Source: Phycisphaerales bacterium (GTDB lineage Bacteria; Planctomycetota; Phycisphaerae; Phycisphaerales; UBA1924). From it: a DNA stretch of 64,000 nt. The stretch spans positions 372,001-436,000 of the forward strand of contig JADLFE010000033.1 of assembly GCA_020845755.1 (NCBI GenBank), given 5' to 3'. Shown here piece by piece: positions 36,834-45,668 of the stretch. Within the stretch, counting starts at the first letter, position 1; every line of letters starts with the position of its first letter. The notes under the pieces are model-generated. The model worked only from the letters and a program-made list of their open reading frames with translations. It ran no database searches and had not been told where the DNA came from. Position numbers and translations under genes: made by a program.

Positions 36834-38825
36834 TCAGCGCGGGTCCGTCGCGGGCTCGGGCTCTCCCGGCCCATCGTCCGGCGGCTCGTCGTGCTTCTGG
36901 TTGGGCACGACCTTGAACTTCACCGTCGGCGTGGGCGAATCCTGCCCGCGGGCCCGCTGCAGGGCCTTGGCGGCATCCTCGCCCTCCGACGGCGGCTTGG
37001 AAACGCGGGCATCTTCCTCGCCGCTCCCCGGACGCACGATCACTGTTCCGCTCGATCGCTTGCGCTGGTCCTTGCCCTTCTCGCGGCTCGTCGGGGTCGA
37101 GACGGACTTGTATTGATCCCACGCCGATCCGTTGGTCTGCGCAAGGCGCGATCGCGGATCGAGTTTGATGTCGCTGGGAACGCTCGTGCTCCAGGACTCC
37201 GACGCCAGTACGCGCCCCGGGACCGTCCCGTCCCACCAGATCAGCGGCACGTAGCCCGCGTCCGCGATGCGTGCCGAGTCCCGCGCCACCATCTCCGCAT
37301 CGGCCGGCGCGCCGAAATACTCCGCGTGGTGCGCATACCCGTGGCTCGCCCACGTCTCGTGCCCCGGCACCAGCAGGTCCGCGAGGTAGTGCGGCGTATC
37401 GATCAGCAACTGCGCCTCGGGTGACGTCGCCTTCTGCTCCATGGTCGCCCGTACCATCGTCGGCGCCACGACGTGGAGGATGTCGCACGTCGACGGCTCG
37501 ATCACGAATCGCGCCTTGTGATAGCGATTCTGCAGTGTTCGCAGCCACGCGTACTGCGTCCAGATCGGCGTGACCGCGTGCCGGAAGCCGCCGAGCACCA
37601 CCGTCGTGGCGCCCGCGCGAACCGCGGCGTCCATCTCCGCCAGCGACGCCTGCACGTGATCCGTGTAACTCGGCTCGAACGCCTCCCACTCCTGCCCCTC
37701 GAACGTGACCGACACCTGGCACGAACGCCCCCACCAGAGCGCCAACTCCGTGCCCAGCGTCGGAAGCGACGGCAGGCCCCGCGCGCGATCGAGCAACTCC
37801 GCGAATCCCGCCTGCCCGCTCCAGGGCGTCGCCATCTGGAACGGCGCTCCGTTCGACGGCGTCACGCCCGTCTGCCCGCGCAGCAGCACGCCGCCGGCCT
37901 TGAGGTCGCGCAGGTGCTTCACCAGCACGCCCCAGCCGCGCTGGTCCGGGCGGAAGTCCGGGTTCCAGCCGCGCGGATTCGCGGGCTCCATCCACGATTC
38001 AGAAGCGACGTCGATCCCCTGCATCGCCTCGGGGTGCCGCTTGTACTTCACCGCGCCGTACAACTCGCGGAAGAAATTGCGATACGGGGTCAGCGTTCGC
38101 TGCCAGCCCGGACCGCTCGCCATCACACGGACACAGACGACATAGGTCCGCGTCTCCCCGGGCCGGAGTTCCGCGTCGTGCGCCAGCGACGTCGCGGCCG
38201 CATCGCCGATGCTCCCGAGTTGGAACCGCGCCAGCCACCCGCGACCGCCCTCGCCCGAGACCTGCCTGCCACCGGGGCTCGAGATCGACAGACGAACATC
38301 GTGCTTGTACGACATCGTCGGATACAGCAGGCTGATCCCCAGCGTGTACTTGTCGCCCTCGAGCACGAAGACCGGCGAGTACAGTTCGTCCGGGTAGTCG
38401 GCCCATTGCGCCGAGAACGACTGACCATCGACCGCCCGCCTGCGCGGCACGTCGCGAAAGTCCCAGTACGAGATCTTCCGCCCGATCGTCGCGATCCCGA
38501 TGTTGATCATCCCCAATCGCTTGGGCTCGTTCGCCGTGTTCGTGAATCGAAACACGAGATCGCCGCCCGAGGGCTGCTCCTGCAGACCGACCTCGGCCTT
38601 AATCGCCGGATCAAAGTTCTCGACCAGCGGCGTCCCACGCGAGAGCACGATCGGAGCGTTCCCGCGGATGTCGCGCACATCAAACTCGTCGTTCTCTCCC
38701 AGCGTTGCACGCACACTCGCCGAGCCCGTCTCTTTCGCCGGGATCGGCACCTGCACGCGCGAGGTCTGCGCCCGGGCGACCATCGCACCCATCAGCACGA
38801 TCAAAAGTGTCAACCAACGACGCAT
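36834..38825 (-). CDS. Large secreted protein of unknown function
   Basis: A 663-residue protein from the ATG at 38823-38825; an in-frame upstream extension is low-complexity. The signal peptide is MRRWLTLLIVLMGAMVARAQ. The next 250 residues are strand-rich (VEVGLQ-like, FRFTNTANEPKRLGMINIGI, SISSPGGRQVSGEGGR), suggesting a beta-sandwich. The middle has alternating helix and strand with TPSNGAPFQMATPWSGQAGF, LGTELALWWGR, TTVVLGGFRHAV and LLIDTPHYLADL, perhaps a TIM-barrel-like hydrolase; no catalytic motif is certain. The last 90 residues are a Lys/Arg/Pro/Glu-rich disordered tail. Probably periplasmic or surface. Family not recognised. Confidence 0.7.
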   Translation of the reverse strand: MRRWLTLLIVLMGAMVARAQTSRVQVPIPAKETGSASVRATLGENDEFDVRDIRGNAPIVLSRGTPLVENFDPAIKAEVGLQEQPSGGDLVFRFTNTANEPKRLGMINIGIATIGRKISYWDFRDVPRRRAVDGQSFSAQWADYPDELYSPVFVLEGDKYTLGISLLYPTMSYKHDVRLSISSPGGRQVSGEGGRGWLARFQLGSIGDAAATSLAHDAELRPGETRTYVVCVRVMASGPGWQRTLTPYRNFFRELYGAVKYKRHPEAMQGIDVASESWMEPANPRGWNPDFRPDQRGWGVLVKHLRDLKAGGVLLRGQTGVTPSNGAPFQMATPWSGQAGFAELLDRARGLPSLPTLGTELALWWGRSCQVSVTFEGQEWEAFEPSYTDHVQASLAEMDAAVRAGATTVVLGGFRHAVTPIWTQYAWLRTLQNRYHKARFVIEPSTCDILHVVAPTMVRATMEQKATSPEAQLLIDTPHYLADLLVPGHETWASHGYAHHAEYFGAPADAEMVARDSARIADAGYVPLIWWDGTVPGRVLASESWSTSVPSDIKLDPRSRLAQTNGSAWDQYKSVSTPTSREKGKDQRKRSSGTVIVRPGSGEEDARVSKPPSEGEDAAKALQRARGQDSPTPTVKFKVVPNQKHDEPPDDGPGEPEPATDPR

Positions 38826-39183
38826 CGACAGCGGCCCCACTTGCACAGGCGCGGCTCGCCCGGCCGCGCTTCTCTGGCTATCGGCACCATCGGCAACGCG
38901 CTCGCCCGACTCCACCATCCATCCAAGGGTGCGACGGCCTCCGACGGTTCAGACCGAACAACCGGCAGGGTCTCTGCAAGTGCTGATCCAACCGCCGAAC
39001 TTGGGGGCGATAACCGCGACACGATACGGGCGAGCGGGACACGCCTCCGGGCGCAAATGAGGTCCAACATCGAGCCTCTGGATGCACAAACAAGGACAGC
39101 CCCGCGACGTGCGGGGTTGCCCCTGAAAAGAACGTACCGCTTCAGCGCGCCGCACTCCCGGCCCGCGTCGAATGATCCCCGCC
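38826..39183. other. 358-bp non-coding gap
   Basis: No convincing gene on either strand. It holds a terminator for the upstream minus-strand gene (39098-39118) and presumably the promoter of the secreted-protein gene that starts at 38825. Apart from that I see only mixed-composition sequence with no repeat. Confidence 0.6.
39098..39118 (-). terminator. Terminator after the PEP-CTERM-like gene
   Basis: On the minus strand AACCCCGC and GCGGGGCT form an 8-bp stem (one G-U pair) with loop ACGTC, followed by the T-rich GTCCTTGTTTGT. It lies 66 bp past the stop codon at 39184. Confidence 0.55.
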
Positions 39184-39888
39184 TCAGCGACGACGGCGCC
39201 GCATCGTCGCCGCCAGCCCGATCCCGCCCAACGCCATCGCGCCCGGCGCGGGCACCGAGTTGATGCTCACACACACGTTGTCGACGCCCCAACTCTCATC
39301 GTCGATGCCCTGCAGGCCTGAGCCGATGAAGTCCACCGCCAGGTACTGGCCCGCGTGCTCGAACGTGAGGTCAAAGTGCCACACGGCGTCGCACGCGATG
39401 CCCTTCCAGAAGTACCCGAGCGAGTTGTTCTCGACGGCGCCAGTGCGCTGCGCATAGTCGCCCTGGCCGGTCGGCGCGGGATAACTCTGCGTCCGCCAGT
39501 TGTCGGGCTCGCTCACCACGAACGTGGTGTCCAGGAGCGTCGCGCCGCCCACGACCCGCACCGCGAAATTGTCCGGGCCCGGCCAGGTGTTGCCGTCCCA
39601 CGTGCGGATCGCGTAAAAATCAAAGGAAAGCGTGGTCTCGGTGTGCGCCCCCAGACCTCCAAGGTTCAGGCGCACCGCGTCGTTGCAGAAGTCTCCCAGA
39701 AACGTGCGTCCCGAGACCGGCGTGGTCGAGCGAACGTTGCTCGTCCACTCGGGCATCCACGCGCTCGACTCGAAATCGTTGGAGTACACAATCTCGGCGC
39801 TCGCGCAGGCACAAAGCCCCGCCGCAACAATCGCCGCCAGGGGAGCGCGCCGGCGCGCAAGCACGCCCGCGTAAACAGATCGCTCCAT
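39184..39888 (-). CDS. Secreted protein with PEP-CTERM-type sorting tail (candidate exosortase substrate)
   Basis: A 234-residue protein; ATG 39886-39888 follows AAAGGACGG. The N-terminus is a signal peptide (APLAAIVAAGLCACASAE). The mature part is strand-rich and starts IVYSNDFES, with TTLSFDFYAIRTWDGNTWPGPDNF and WHFDLTFEHAGQYLAVDFIGSG, like carbohydrate-binding or surface proteins of planctomycetes. The tail is VPAPGAMALGGIGLAATMRRRRR: the short proline motif, hydrophobic helix and Arg cluster of a PEP-CTERM-type signal. An exosortase lies at 12611-14503 in the same window. The tail variant (PAPGA, not VPEPS) is common in Phycisphaerae. Function of the mature part unknown. Confidence 0.87.
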   Translation of the reverse strand: MERSVYAGVLARRRAPLAAIVAAGLCACASAEIVYSNDFESSAWMPEWTSNVRSTTPVSGRTFLGDFCNDAVRLNLGGLGAHTETTLSFDFYAIRTWDGNTWPGPDNFAVRVVGGATLLDTTFVVSEPDNWRTQSYPAPTGQGDYAQRTGAVENNSLGYFWKGIACDAVWHFDLTFEHAGQYLAVDFIGSGLQGIDDESWGVDNVCVSINSVPAPGAMALGGIGLAATMRRRRR

Positions 39889-40088
39889 ACAAACCGTCCT
39901 TTCTTCACTTCCTCCGTGCTCGAAACGGCGAATACGCAGCCGTTCGACGCGGGCGGGGCGTCCTCTCCCCGCGCGCAACGCCCTTGAAGGGGCGCGCCGC
40001 TTGGACTATGACACAACTTTCGATCCGTGCCACCCAGCGCCTTGGATCGCATGATTTATAGCGATTATGACGTTTTCCGCACGCCCGA

Positions 40089-41447
40089 TCACCGCCGTGC
40101 ACGACGCGTCAGTTCCGCATCAAGCAGTGCGTTGGCCAGAGGCACGCCAGACCGCCTCACCACGCCCGGCGGCCAGAGATGTCGCAGCACCGCGTCCCGG
40201 ATCCGCTGCAACGCCGAAGCAACAGGACCGGACGAAATCAAACGTCCGATCGATTCCGTGAACTCGTACCGCGCGGTTTCATAGACCCCGAAGTTCTCCA
40301 CGTGCGAATAGGACGTGAACAGATCCGCCTCGCGCCGGGTGGGATACACGACGTACCTGCGCACGAGGTCCAGCACCGCGGGTCGCAGTTCGACACCCGA
40401 CAGGCCGCGCCACCCGCCCATCCGCGCGATCATGCACAGGCCATCGTCGATTCCCCGGTGCACGCGCGCGAACACCCCGCGGAAGTTCTCCGCCTCCTCC
40501 GCGTGATGCTCCACCACCGGCCGCACGCGCCCGCCGCGGTCCGATCGCCGCTCATACCCGCGCACGCTCCCGTGCCGCGCCGTCGCAAACATCTCGAACA
40601 CCGGCCCGTTCAGCAGCACCTGGTCCTGTGCCCAGTCGTCGGCCCGCGTGTCCGCCAGGAACCCCGCACGCGAGCAGCCCGGCACATCATCGCTCACGAT
40701 CGGCGAGAGCGCCAGGTACATCCCGTGCAGCCGCGCTGGAGCCGCCGCCCGCCACAGGTTCGTCTGCATCGAGCCCTTCCACCCGACATCCACAATCCCC
40801 GCGAACGTCGCGTCGAACCAGCCTCGCTCACGCAGATACGCCGCGAGCAGTTCGCGCGCCCGATCGCGCGCCGCCACAAAGTCACGCCGCACACAATCGT
40901 CGGTGAGAAACCTCGCCAGGCCCGCGTGGGCCAGCAGGTTGTTGATCGGCGCGTCCAGATCGCCCACGCCGCACCGACGCGCGTGCGCCCCGAAGACATC
41001 CGCGTCGAGCGAGAGATTCCGAAGCAGGCGCGAGAACGACTGACGCGGATACTGGTACCACACCCGCGCGATCTCTCCCAGCGAGAGATCACGCATCGAA
41101 GGCAGGAACGTCGACGCCCGGCTCGCGCCCAGGTACGTCGCCCGCGGCATCGCGTCCCCGCGCGCCCGGGCCAGTCTCCGGCAGATCCGCATGAACACCG
41201 CGCCCTCGCGCGCCAGAAAATACAGACGATCGATCCCGAGCCGGCGCGACTCGTCGAGCACATGTATCGCAAACGCCGCGAATGGCACGGAGAGGAGCCG
41301 CCCCAGCGCGCGGTGTTCATCGTCCGCGCGGGTCGTCGCGACCGACAGCACAGCCTCCATGCCGCGCCAGTAGTCGCGGGCCCCGCCGTCACGGCATGCA
41401 AACCGCGACGCCAGCCGCTGCGCGAGCGAACCCGGCGCGGCGCTCAT
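40089..41447 (-). CDS. HAD-like (COG5610-type) protein in a glycosylation cluster
   Basis: A 452-residue soluble protein. The segment LGIDRLYFLAREGAVFMRIC with YLGASRASTFLPSM (about residues 66-113) resembles HAD-like proteins of polysaccharide loci in which the usual phosphate motif reads LYFLSRDG and is followed by YLYVSRK. The rest (GIVDVGWKGSMQTNLWRA, GMYLALSP, GFLADTR) also fits this group. These proteins lie beside glycosyltransferases but have no known reaction. Its start overlaps the preceding gene's stop (ATGA), and it closes a minus-strand run that begins with the GT2 gene at 45054. Confidence 0.65.
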   Translation of the reverse strand: MSAAPGSLAQRLASRFACRDGGARDYWRGMEAVLSVATTRADDEHRALGRLLSVPFAAFAIHVLDESRRLGIDRLYFLAREGAVFMRICRRLARARGDAMPRATYLGASRASTFLPSMRDLSLGEIARVWYQYPRQSFSRLLRNLSLDADVFGAHARRCGVGDLDAPINNLLAHAGLARFLTDDCVRRDFVAARDRARELLAAYLRERGWFDATFAGIVDVGWKGSMQTNLWRAAAPARLHGMYLALSPIVSDDVPGCSRAGFLADTRADDWAQDQVLLNGPVFEMFATARHGSVRGYERRSDRGGRVRPVVEHHAEEAENFRGVFARVHRGIDDGLCMIARMGGWRGLSGVELRPAVLDLVRRYVVYPTRREADLFTSYSHVENFGVYETARYEFTESIGRLISSGPVASALQRIRDAVLRHLWPPGVVRRSGVPLANALLDAELTRRARR

Positions 41448-42346
41448 GCGTCACCCCCGCCGCCACGCATCTCGCCGTTTGTCGTCTCGATCGAAATCAC
41501 GCCCAGTTCGATCCCAGGCGCTCCCCGCGCCGTCGTCATGCTCGCGTGATTGGTCGGGTCGTACACGCCCGCCTCGAGCCGAAACACCCCCCCGCCGAGT
41601 TCCCGCACATCAAACTCGGCGCGATACACCCGACCGACCGGCCAGCGCCCGATCTCAAGCCGCGGCACGTGATGAAACGGCAAGGGGAGCGACGCCGACG
41701 CGTGCTCCGCCGCGGACGTATCGGGCCGCGCGTGCAGAAACACCCACCAGGTCGCCCCCGGCGCGATCTCACCAGTCCGGCGCAGAAACACCAGCACGCT
41801 GTTGCTGCGCCGGTCATACGCCTCGAGCCGCACCGCGCCGCGTTCATTCTCGACCGCCGCGTCCGCCGGCGCTCGCAACTCCACCCCGATCGAAACTCCC
41901 GGCGCGACATCCACAAAGCACTCGCGCCGGACGCGCTCCGCGTCCCGCGACGCCGCGATGCGCCGCGCCACGCGGACCGCCAGTCGCAGCGGCATGCGCA
42001 CCAGCCACACCATCGCCGCCAGCACCGCCGCCACGGCATGAATCACACCCGACGCACCGCCCGCGATCGCGATCACGACCCACTCGGGCGTTGCTCGCCC
42101 GATGGCGCCGGACAGGCGCAGCGCGATCTGAAGCGCGATCGCCTCGCGCAGGGGAGGCACGAGCGTCGGGCGTGTGGAGTCCAGCCCCTGCGCCAGGATC
42201 GACCGGTGCCGCGCATAGCGGTCGCCGCGCCGGTACCACCACAGCGTGGCCCGGCGCGAGAGCAGCGTCGACCACGACTCGCGCAGCCACGCGGGCGCGC
42301 CAGCGCATTCATCGCGATCGCCTCGCTCGCCCGCCGCCCCGCGCAT
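41444..42346 (-). CDS. Hypothetical protein with central membrane segment and beta-rich C-terminal domain
   Basis: A 300-residue protein, not recognised. One hydrophobic region near residues 90-120 (VVIAIAGGASGVIHAVAAVLAAMVWLV) splits an Arg-rich N-terminal part from a C-terminal half of predicted strands: VSIGVELRAPADAAVENERG, SVLVFLRRTGEIAPGATWWV, FRLEAGVYDPTN, GVISIET. The C-half resembles the carbohydrate-recognition domain of Wzt-like ABC components, but no ATPase part is present. The start is 15 bp downstream of pepA, and its stop overlaps the next start, so the three genes are one transcript. Confidence 0.6.
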   Translation of the reverse strand: MRGAAGERGDRDECAGAPAWLRESWSTLLSRRATLWWYRRGDRYARHRSILAQGLDSTRPTLVPPLREAIALQIALRLSGAIGRATPEWVVIAIAGGASGVIHAVAAVLAAMVWLVRMPLRLAVRVARRIAASRDAERVRRECFVDVAPGVSIGVELRAPADAAVENERGAVRLEAYDRRSNSVLVFLRRTGEIAPGATWWVFLHARPDTSAAEHASASLPLPFHHVPRLEIGRWPVGRVYRAEFDVRELGGGVFRLEAGVYDPTNHASMTTARGAPGIELGVISIETTNGEMRGGGGDA

Positions 42347-42361
42347 GCATGGGCTCCGGGG

Positions 42362-43864
42362 TCAGCGACCCGTGTCGTTCTCGAGCAGGTTCGCCAGCAG
42401 CCGCGCGCCCCAGCCCGTCGGGCCTTCGATGAAGCACCCGGCACTCTTCTCGGTCGCGTGAACGCCCGCGATATCGAGGTGGCACCATGGGATCTTCTCG
42501 TCGACGAAGTACGAAAGGAACGCCGCGCCCTGGATCGGGTGCGCCTTGCGGTTGGGGTTGCTGTTGAGGATGTCCGCGATCGGGCTCTTCATGAGGTCGC
42601 GGTACTCGGCGTGCATCGGCAGGCGCCATACGCGCTCGCCCGTCGCCTTGGCCGCCGCCTCGATCTTCCCGCGCAGGCCGTCGTGCTCGCAGAACATGCC
42701 CGCGAACGTCGAGCCCAGCGCCACCACCACCCCGCCCGTGAGCGTCGCCAGGTCGATGATGTACGCCGGCTTCTCCTTCTCGCACGCCCAGCACAGCGCG
42801 TCGGCCAAGACCAGCCGCCCCTCCGCGTCCGTGTTGGTCACCTCCACCGTCACGCCGTTGCGATACCGCAGCACGTCGTCCGGGCGATACGCCTCGTCGC
42901 TGATCGAATTCTCCGCCACCGCCAGGAGGGCCACCACCGGCCTGCGCGGCTTGATCACAGTCGCGATCGCGTGCATCGCGCCCAGCACCGCGCACCCGCC
43001 GTCCTTGTCGCGCTTCATCCCCACCATGCCGTTGTTGATCTTGAGCGAGAGCCCGCCCGTGTCATACGTCATGGTCTTGCCCACCAGCACCGCCGGCTTC
43101 TTGCCCGACGAGCCGCGCGGCTTGTACTCCAGGCGGATCAGGCACGGCTTGTTCTCGCTCGCCTTGCCCACGTTGATCAGCCCGATCATCTTTTCGCGCA
43201 CCAGATCCTCGCCCTCGAGGATCTTGCATGAAAGCCCCGTCTTCCGCGCCAACTTCCGCGCCATGTCCGCGATGAAGCCCGTCGTCGCCACGTTCGGCGG
43301 CGTCTGGCTCAGCGTCCGCGTGAAGTTTGCCGATTCGGCAATGTCCACGCCCCGCGCCATCGCGCCGTCAAACTCACCCTCGCCCGCGCGGATCGAGAGT
43401 TTCACGCGATTGGTCTTCTTCGCCGCCGTCCCCTTGAATTCATCGCACACCCACGCCAAGAGGCCCAGCCCCTCGCCGAACGCCTGACCGGCGTCGGCAA
43501 GATCGAGCCCCGCCTTTTCAAAGCACGCCGTGAGCGCCAATTGCACACCCGTCGCCTTCACCGCCGCGAGCTTCCGCCCGATGGTGCCCGCCAGCGTGCG
43601 CACCGCGTCGGTGTCGAGCGCCTCGGGCTTGCCCAGCCCCACCACCAGGATCCGCGTCGAATCGCCCTTGCCCGCGCCGAACGCCTCCGCGATTGCGCCC
43701 GCCTCGCCCGTCGACTCCGGGCGCTTCAGCGCGCCCGCGGCCGCCCCGGTCGGATCAACCTGCTTCAGCACCTTGGCCGTGGTGGTGTCAAACGCTTGCC
43801 CCTGGAAATAGCCGACCACGAGCGTGTCACGACCCGTGCCGCCGACGCGAATGGATTGGAACAT
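42362..43864 (-). CDS. pepA: Leucyl aminopeptidase (M17 family)
   Basis: A 500-residue cytoplasmic aminopeptidase. The ATG at 43862-43864 is preceded by CAAGGAG. Catalytic and metal-binding motifs are intact: VGKTMTYDTGGLSLK (Lys and Asp), NTDAEGRLVLADAL (the M17 signature) and LATLTGGVVVALG. The N-terminal domain (about 160 residues) is the family's regulatory/oligomer part. It releases N-terminal residues from peptides using two metal ions. The neighbours are a glycosyltransferase upstream and an unknown gene 15 bp downstream, so the genomic context adds little. Confidence 0.96.
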   Translation of the reverse strand: MFQSIRVGGTGRDTLVVGYFQGQAFDTTTAKVLKQVDPTGAAAGALKRPESTGEAGAIAEAFGAGKGDSTRILVVGLGKPEALDTDAVRTLAGTIGRKLAAVKATGVQLALTACFEKAGLDLADAGQAFGEGLGLLAWVCDEFKGTAAKKTNRVKLSIRAGEGEFDGAMARGVDIAESANFTRTLSQTPPNVATTGFIADMARKLARKTGLSCKILEGEDLVREKMIGLINVGKASENKPCLIRLEYKPRGSSGKKPAVLVGKTMTYDTGGLSLKINNGMVGMKRDKDGGCAVLGAMHAIATVIKPRRPVVALLAVAENSISDEAYRPDDVLRYRNGVTVEVTNTDAEGRLVLADALCWACEKEKPAYIIDLATLTGGVVVALGSTFAGMFCEHDGLRGKIEAAAKATGERVWRLPMHAEYRDLMKSPIADILNSNPNRKAHPIQGAAFLSYFVDEKIPWCHLDIAGVHATEKSAGCFIEGPTGWGARLLANLLENDTGR

Positions 43865-43998
43865 GGGAACTCCTTGAAGTGGGAAGAGAACACCAGTGTA
43901 GGTTCCGCCCGACGCGCGTTTCCCGAGCGCCGCGGCGCGCCCCGCCGTCCGCCGCCCGCCCGCTGAACCCCCGCGACGCCGTGGCATCACGGACGGCT

Positions 43999-45054
43999 TC
44001 ATTCCCCGATCAGCACTTCGCGTGTGGGTTGGTTGTCGCACTCGTCGAGCAGCCCCCGGCGCCACAGCCATCGCTTCAGCAGCATGAACTGCTGGGCGAG
44101 AGCGCGTACCACGCACGCCGCCCCTGATGTCGGCGCGACCAGCCCCGACGGAACCTCGCCCAGCGCCACGAACTCCGGCGCCAGCCCCATCGCGCTCGCG
44201 CGCTCGCGCGACACGAACTCGCGCGAATACGCCAACTCGCACTCGCTCGTGATGTCGCGACCGAACAGATCGAGCGCAAACTCCCGGCTCGACCCCGCGA
44301 ACTTCCACGCCGCCCGGCCAAGGTTGTACTCGCGCCGGATCACATCACGCGGCGTGTATCGATGGTCGTGCAACACCGCCGCCTTGGGCTCGAAGAGCAC
44401 CGGCGTCTTGAACGTCCGGCGCAGGCGGAACGCCAGTTCGATGTCGTCATAGCCATAGGTGTCCGAATGATCGGCAAAGCCTCCGACCTCCCGGACCAGA
44501 TCGAGCGGTGCGGAGAAGTTCAGGCCGTAGCAATAGCGATAGCCCCAGTCGTGGTCGGGCCCGAGCGACTGGGCCTTGGCGTACATCTGGTCGTAGAAGA
44601 AGATCAGCGAGGTCTCGCGCACCATGCGGTCAAACAGCGTGTCGCCCGGGTGAACTTTCCAGGGCGAGTCGCCCACCACGATCGCCGGGCCCGGGGCGGC
44701 CAGATGCCGACGGGCATGCGCTGCCAGAAAGCCCGGGCACAGTTCCACGTCGTCGTTCAGCGACACCATCACCTGCCCGGTGGCCCTGGCCAGGATGTCC
44801 CGCCGAACGCCCATGTAGCCCTGCTTGGGCAACTCCATGACGGTGAGTGTCGCGCCCGCAGGAGTTGCGCGGTGCGGCGCGGAACTCGGCCAGGCGCGAT
44901 CGATCGCTTCGCGCGAACTGGTGTCGGGACCGTCCAGCCCAACGATGATCTCAACTTCAAGACCTTCAAGAACTTGCGCACGCAGAGAGGCAACGCACGC
45001 CGCCACCTTGGCGGGGCGTTGAAAGGTCGGGATGAGCACGGAGAGGTGGGGCAT
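43999..45054 (-). CDS. Glycosyltransferase family 2
   Basis: A 351-residue GT-A protein: LSVLIPTFQRPAKVAACVAS, VEIIVGLDGPD and MVSLNDDVELCPGFL (the DxD-like metal site), then GYDDIELAFRL, typical of galactosyl/rhamnosyl transferases. The N-terminal ATG at 45052 fits the start of the fold; there is no clear ribosome binding site. The acceptor and sugar are unknown. It opens a minus-strand run towards 40089 that includes a COG5610-like gene, suggesting a surface-glycan role. Confidence 0.9.
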   Translation of the reverse strand: MPHLSVLIPTFQRPAKVAACVASLRAQVLEGLEVEIIVGLDGPDTSSREAIDRAWPSSAPHRATPAGATLTVMELPKQGYMGVRRDILARATGQVMVSLNDDVELCPGFLAAHARRHLAAPGPAIVVGDSPWKVHPGDTLFDRMVRETSLIFFYDQMYAKAQSLGPDHDWGYRYCYGLNFSAPLDLVREVGGFADHSDTYGYDDIELAFRLRRTFKTPVLFEPKAAVLHDHRYTPRDVIRREYNLGRAAWKFAGSSREFALDLFGRDITSECELAYSREFVSRERASAMGLAPEFVALGEVPSGLVAPTSGAACVVRALAQQFMLLKRWLWRRGLLDECDNQPTREVLIGE

Positions 45055-45221
45055 GGCGGTTCGATTTCCGGTGGTTTTCTTGGGGGGTGTTTCACCACAA
45101 GCCGGTTCAGGACGCATGAATTACCGGGTGCGACCCGGCAAAGTTGAAAGTCAAGCACCGGTTGGTCCGATACGCATTCCCATCTTCATCGGCCATTCGG
45201 CCGCCGACACGGGGAGTTTGC

Positions 45222-45545
45222 GTGGGACCCAATCCCGACCGCCGACAGCACGCACGAACGCCGATCGATCGGCCCTGCAAGGTCTACCACCGCGCCTCGC
45301 GCCAGTACCTGCCGGCCCGGACGTGCGATCTCTCCTCCAGCGGCGCCCTCATCCGCATCGACTCGGCCCGCCCCATCAACCCGGGCGATGAGCTCGACGT
45401 CTTCATCGCCTGGGGCAAGAAGCCCGTCGTCAACTCGGCCGAACTCGTGCCCGCCAAGGTGGTTCGCGTGGCGGCGTCGCTCGAGCGCCATCAGGCCGTC
45501 GCCGTGCAATTCGCCGGCGAGCAGCAGGTCGCGCTGGTTGCGTAA
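45222..45545 (+). CDS. PilZ-domain protein
   Basis: A 107-residue protein starting at GTG 45222 after GGGGAG at good spacing. An in-frame TTG at 45144 is an alternative but has a weaker site. The PilZ signature is present: RRQHARTPIDRPCKV (the RxxxR c-di-GMP-binding loop, here with extra residues), then TCDLSSSGALIRI, corresponding to the D/NxSxxG motif. It probably binds c-di-GMP and controls a surface or motility process; no diguanylate cyclase lies in the window. Confidence 0.8.
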   Translation: MGPNPDRRQHARTPIDRPCKVYHRASRQYLPARTCDLSSSGALIRIDSARPINPGDELDVFIAWGKKPVVNSAELVPAKVVRVAASLERHQAVAVQFAGEQQVALVA

Positions 45546-45668
45546 GGCGGCCTCCTTCGAATCCCGAGGCGTGATCTCAGGCGTGGCGTTCATGCCGTGC
45601 GTGGTCTGTCGACGTCCGTGGATCGGCGAGCACCCTGTCCGTCCCGCGTTCCGCGCGTCTCCCGGCCG

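Noticed and set aside
38826..39183. Possible small genes in the 358-bp gap
   Set aside because: Open frames there are short or overlap the neighbouring genes in the wrong strand; none has a ribosome binding site.
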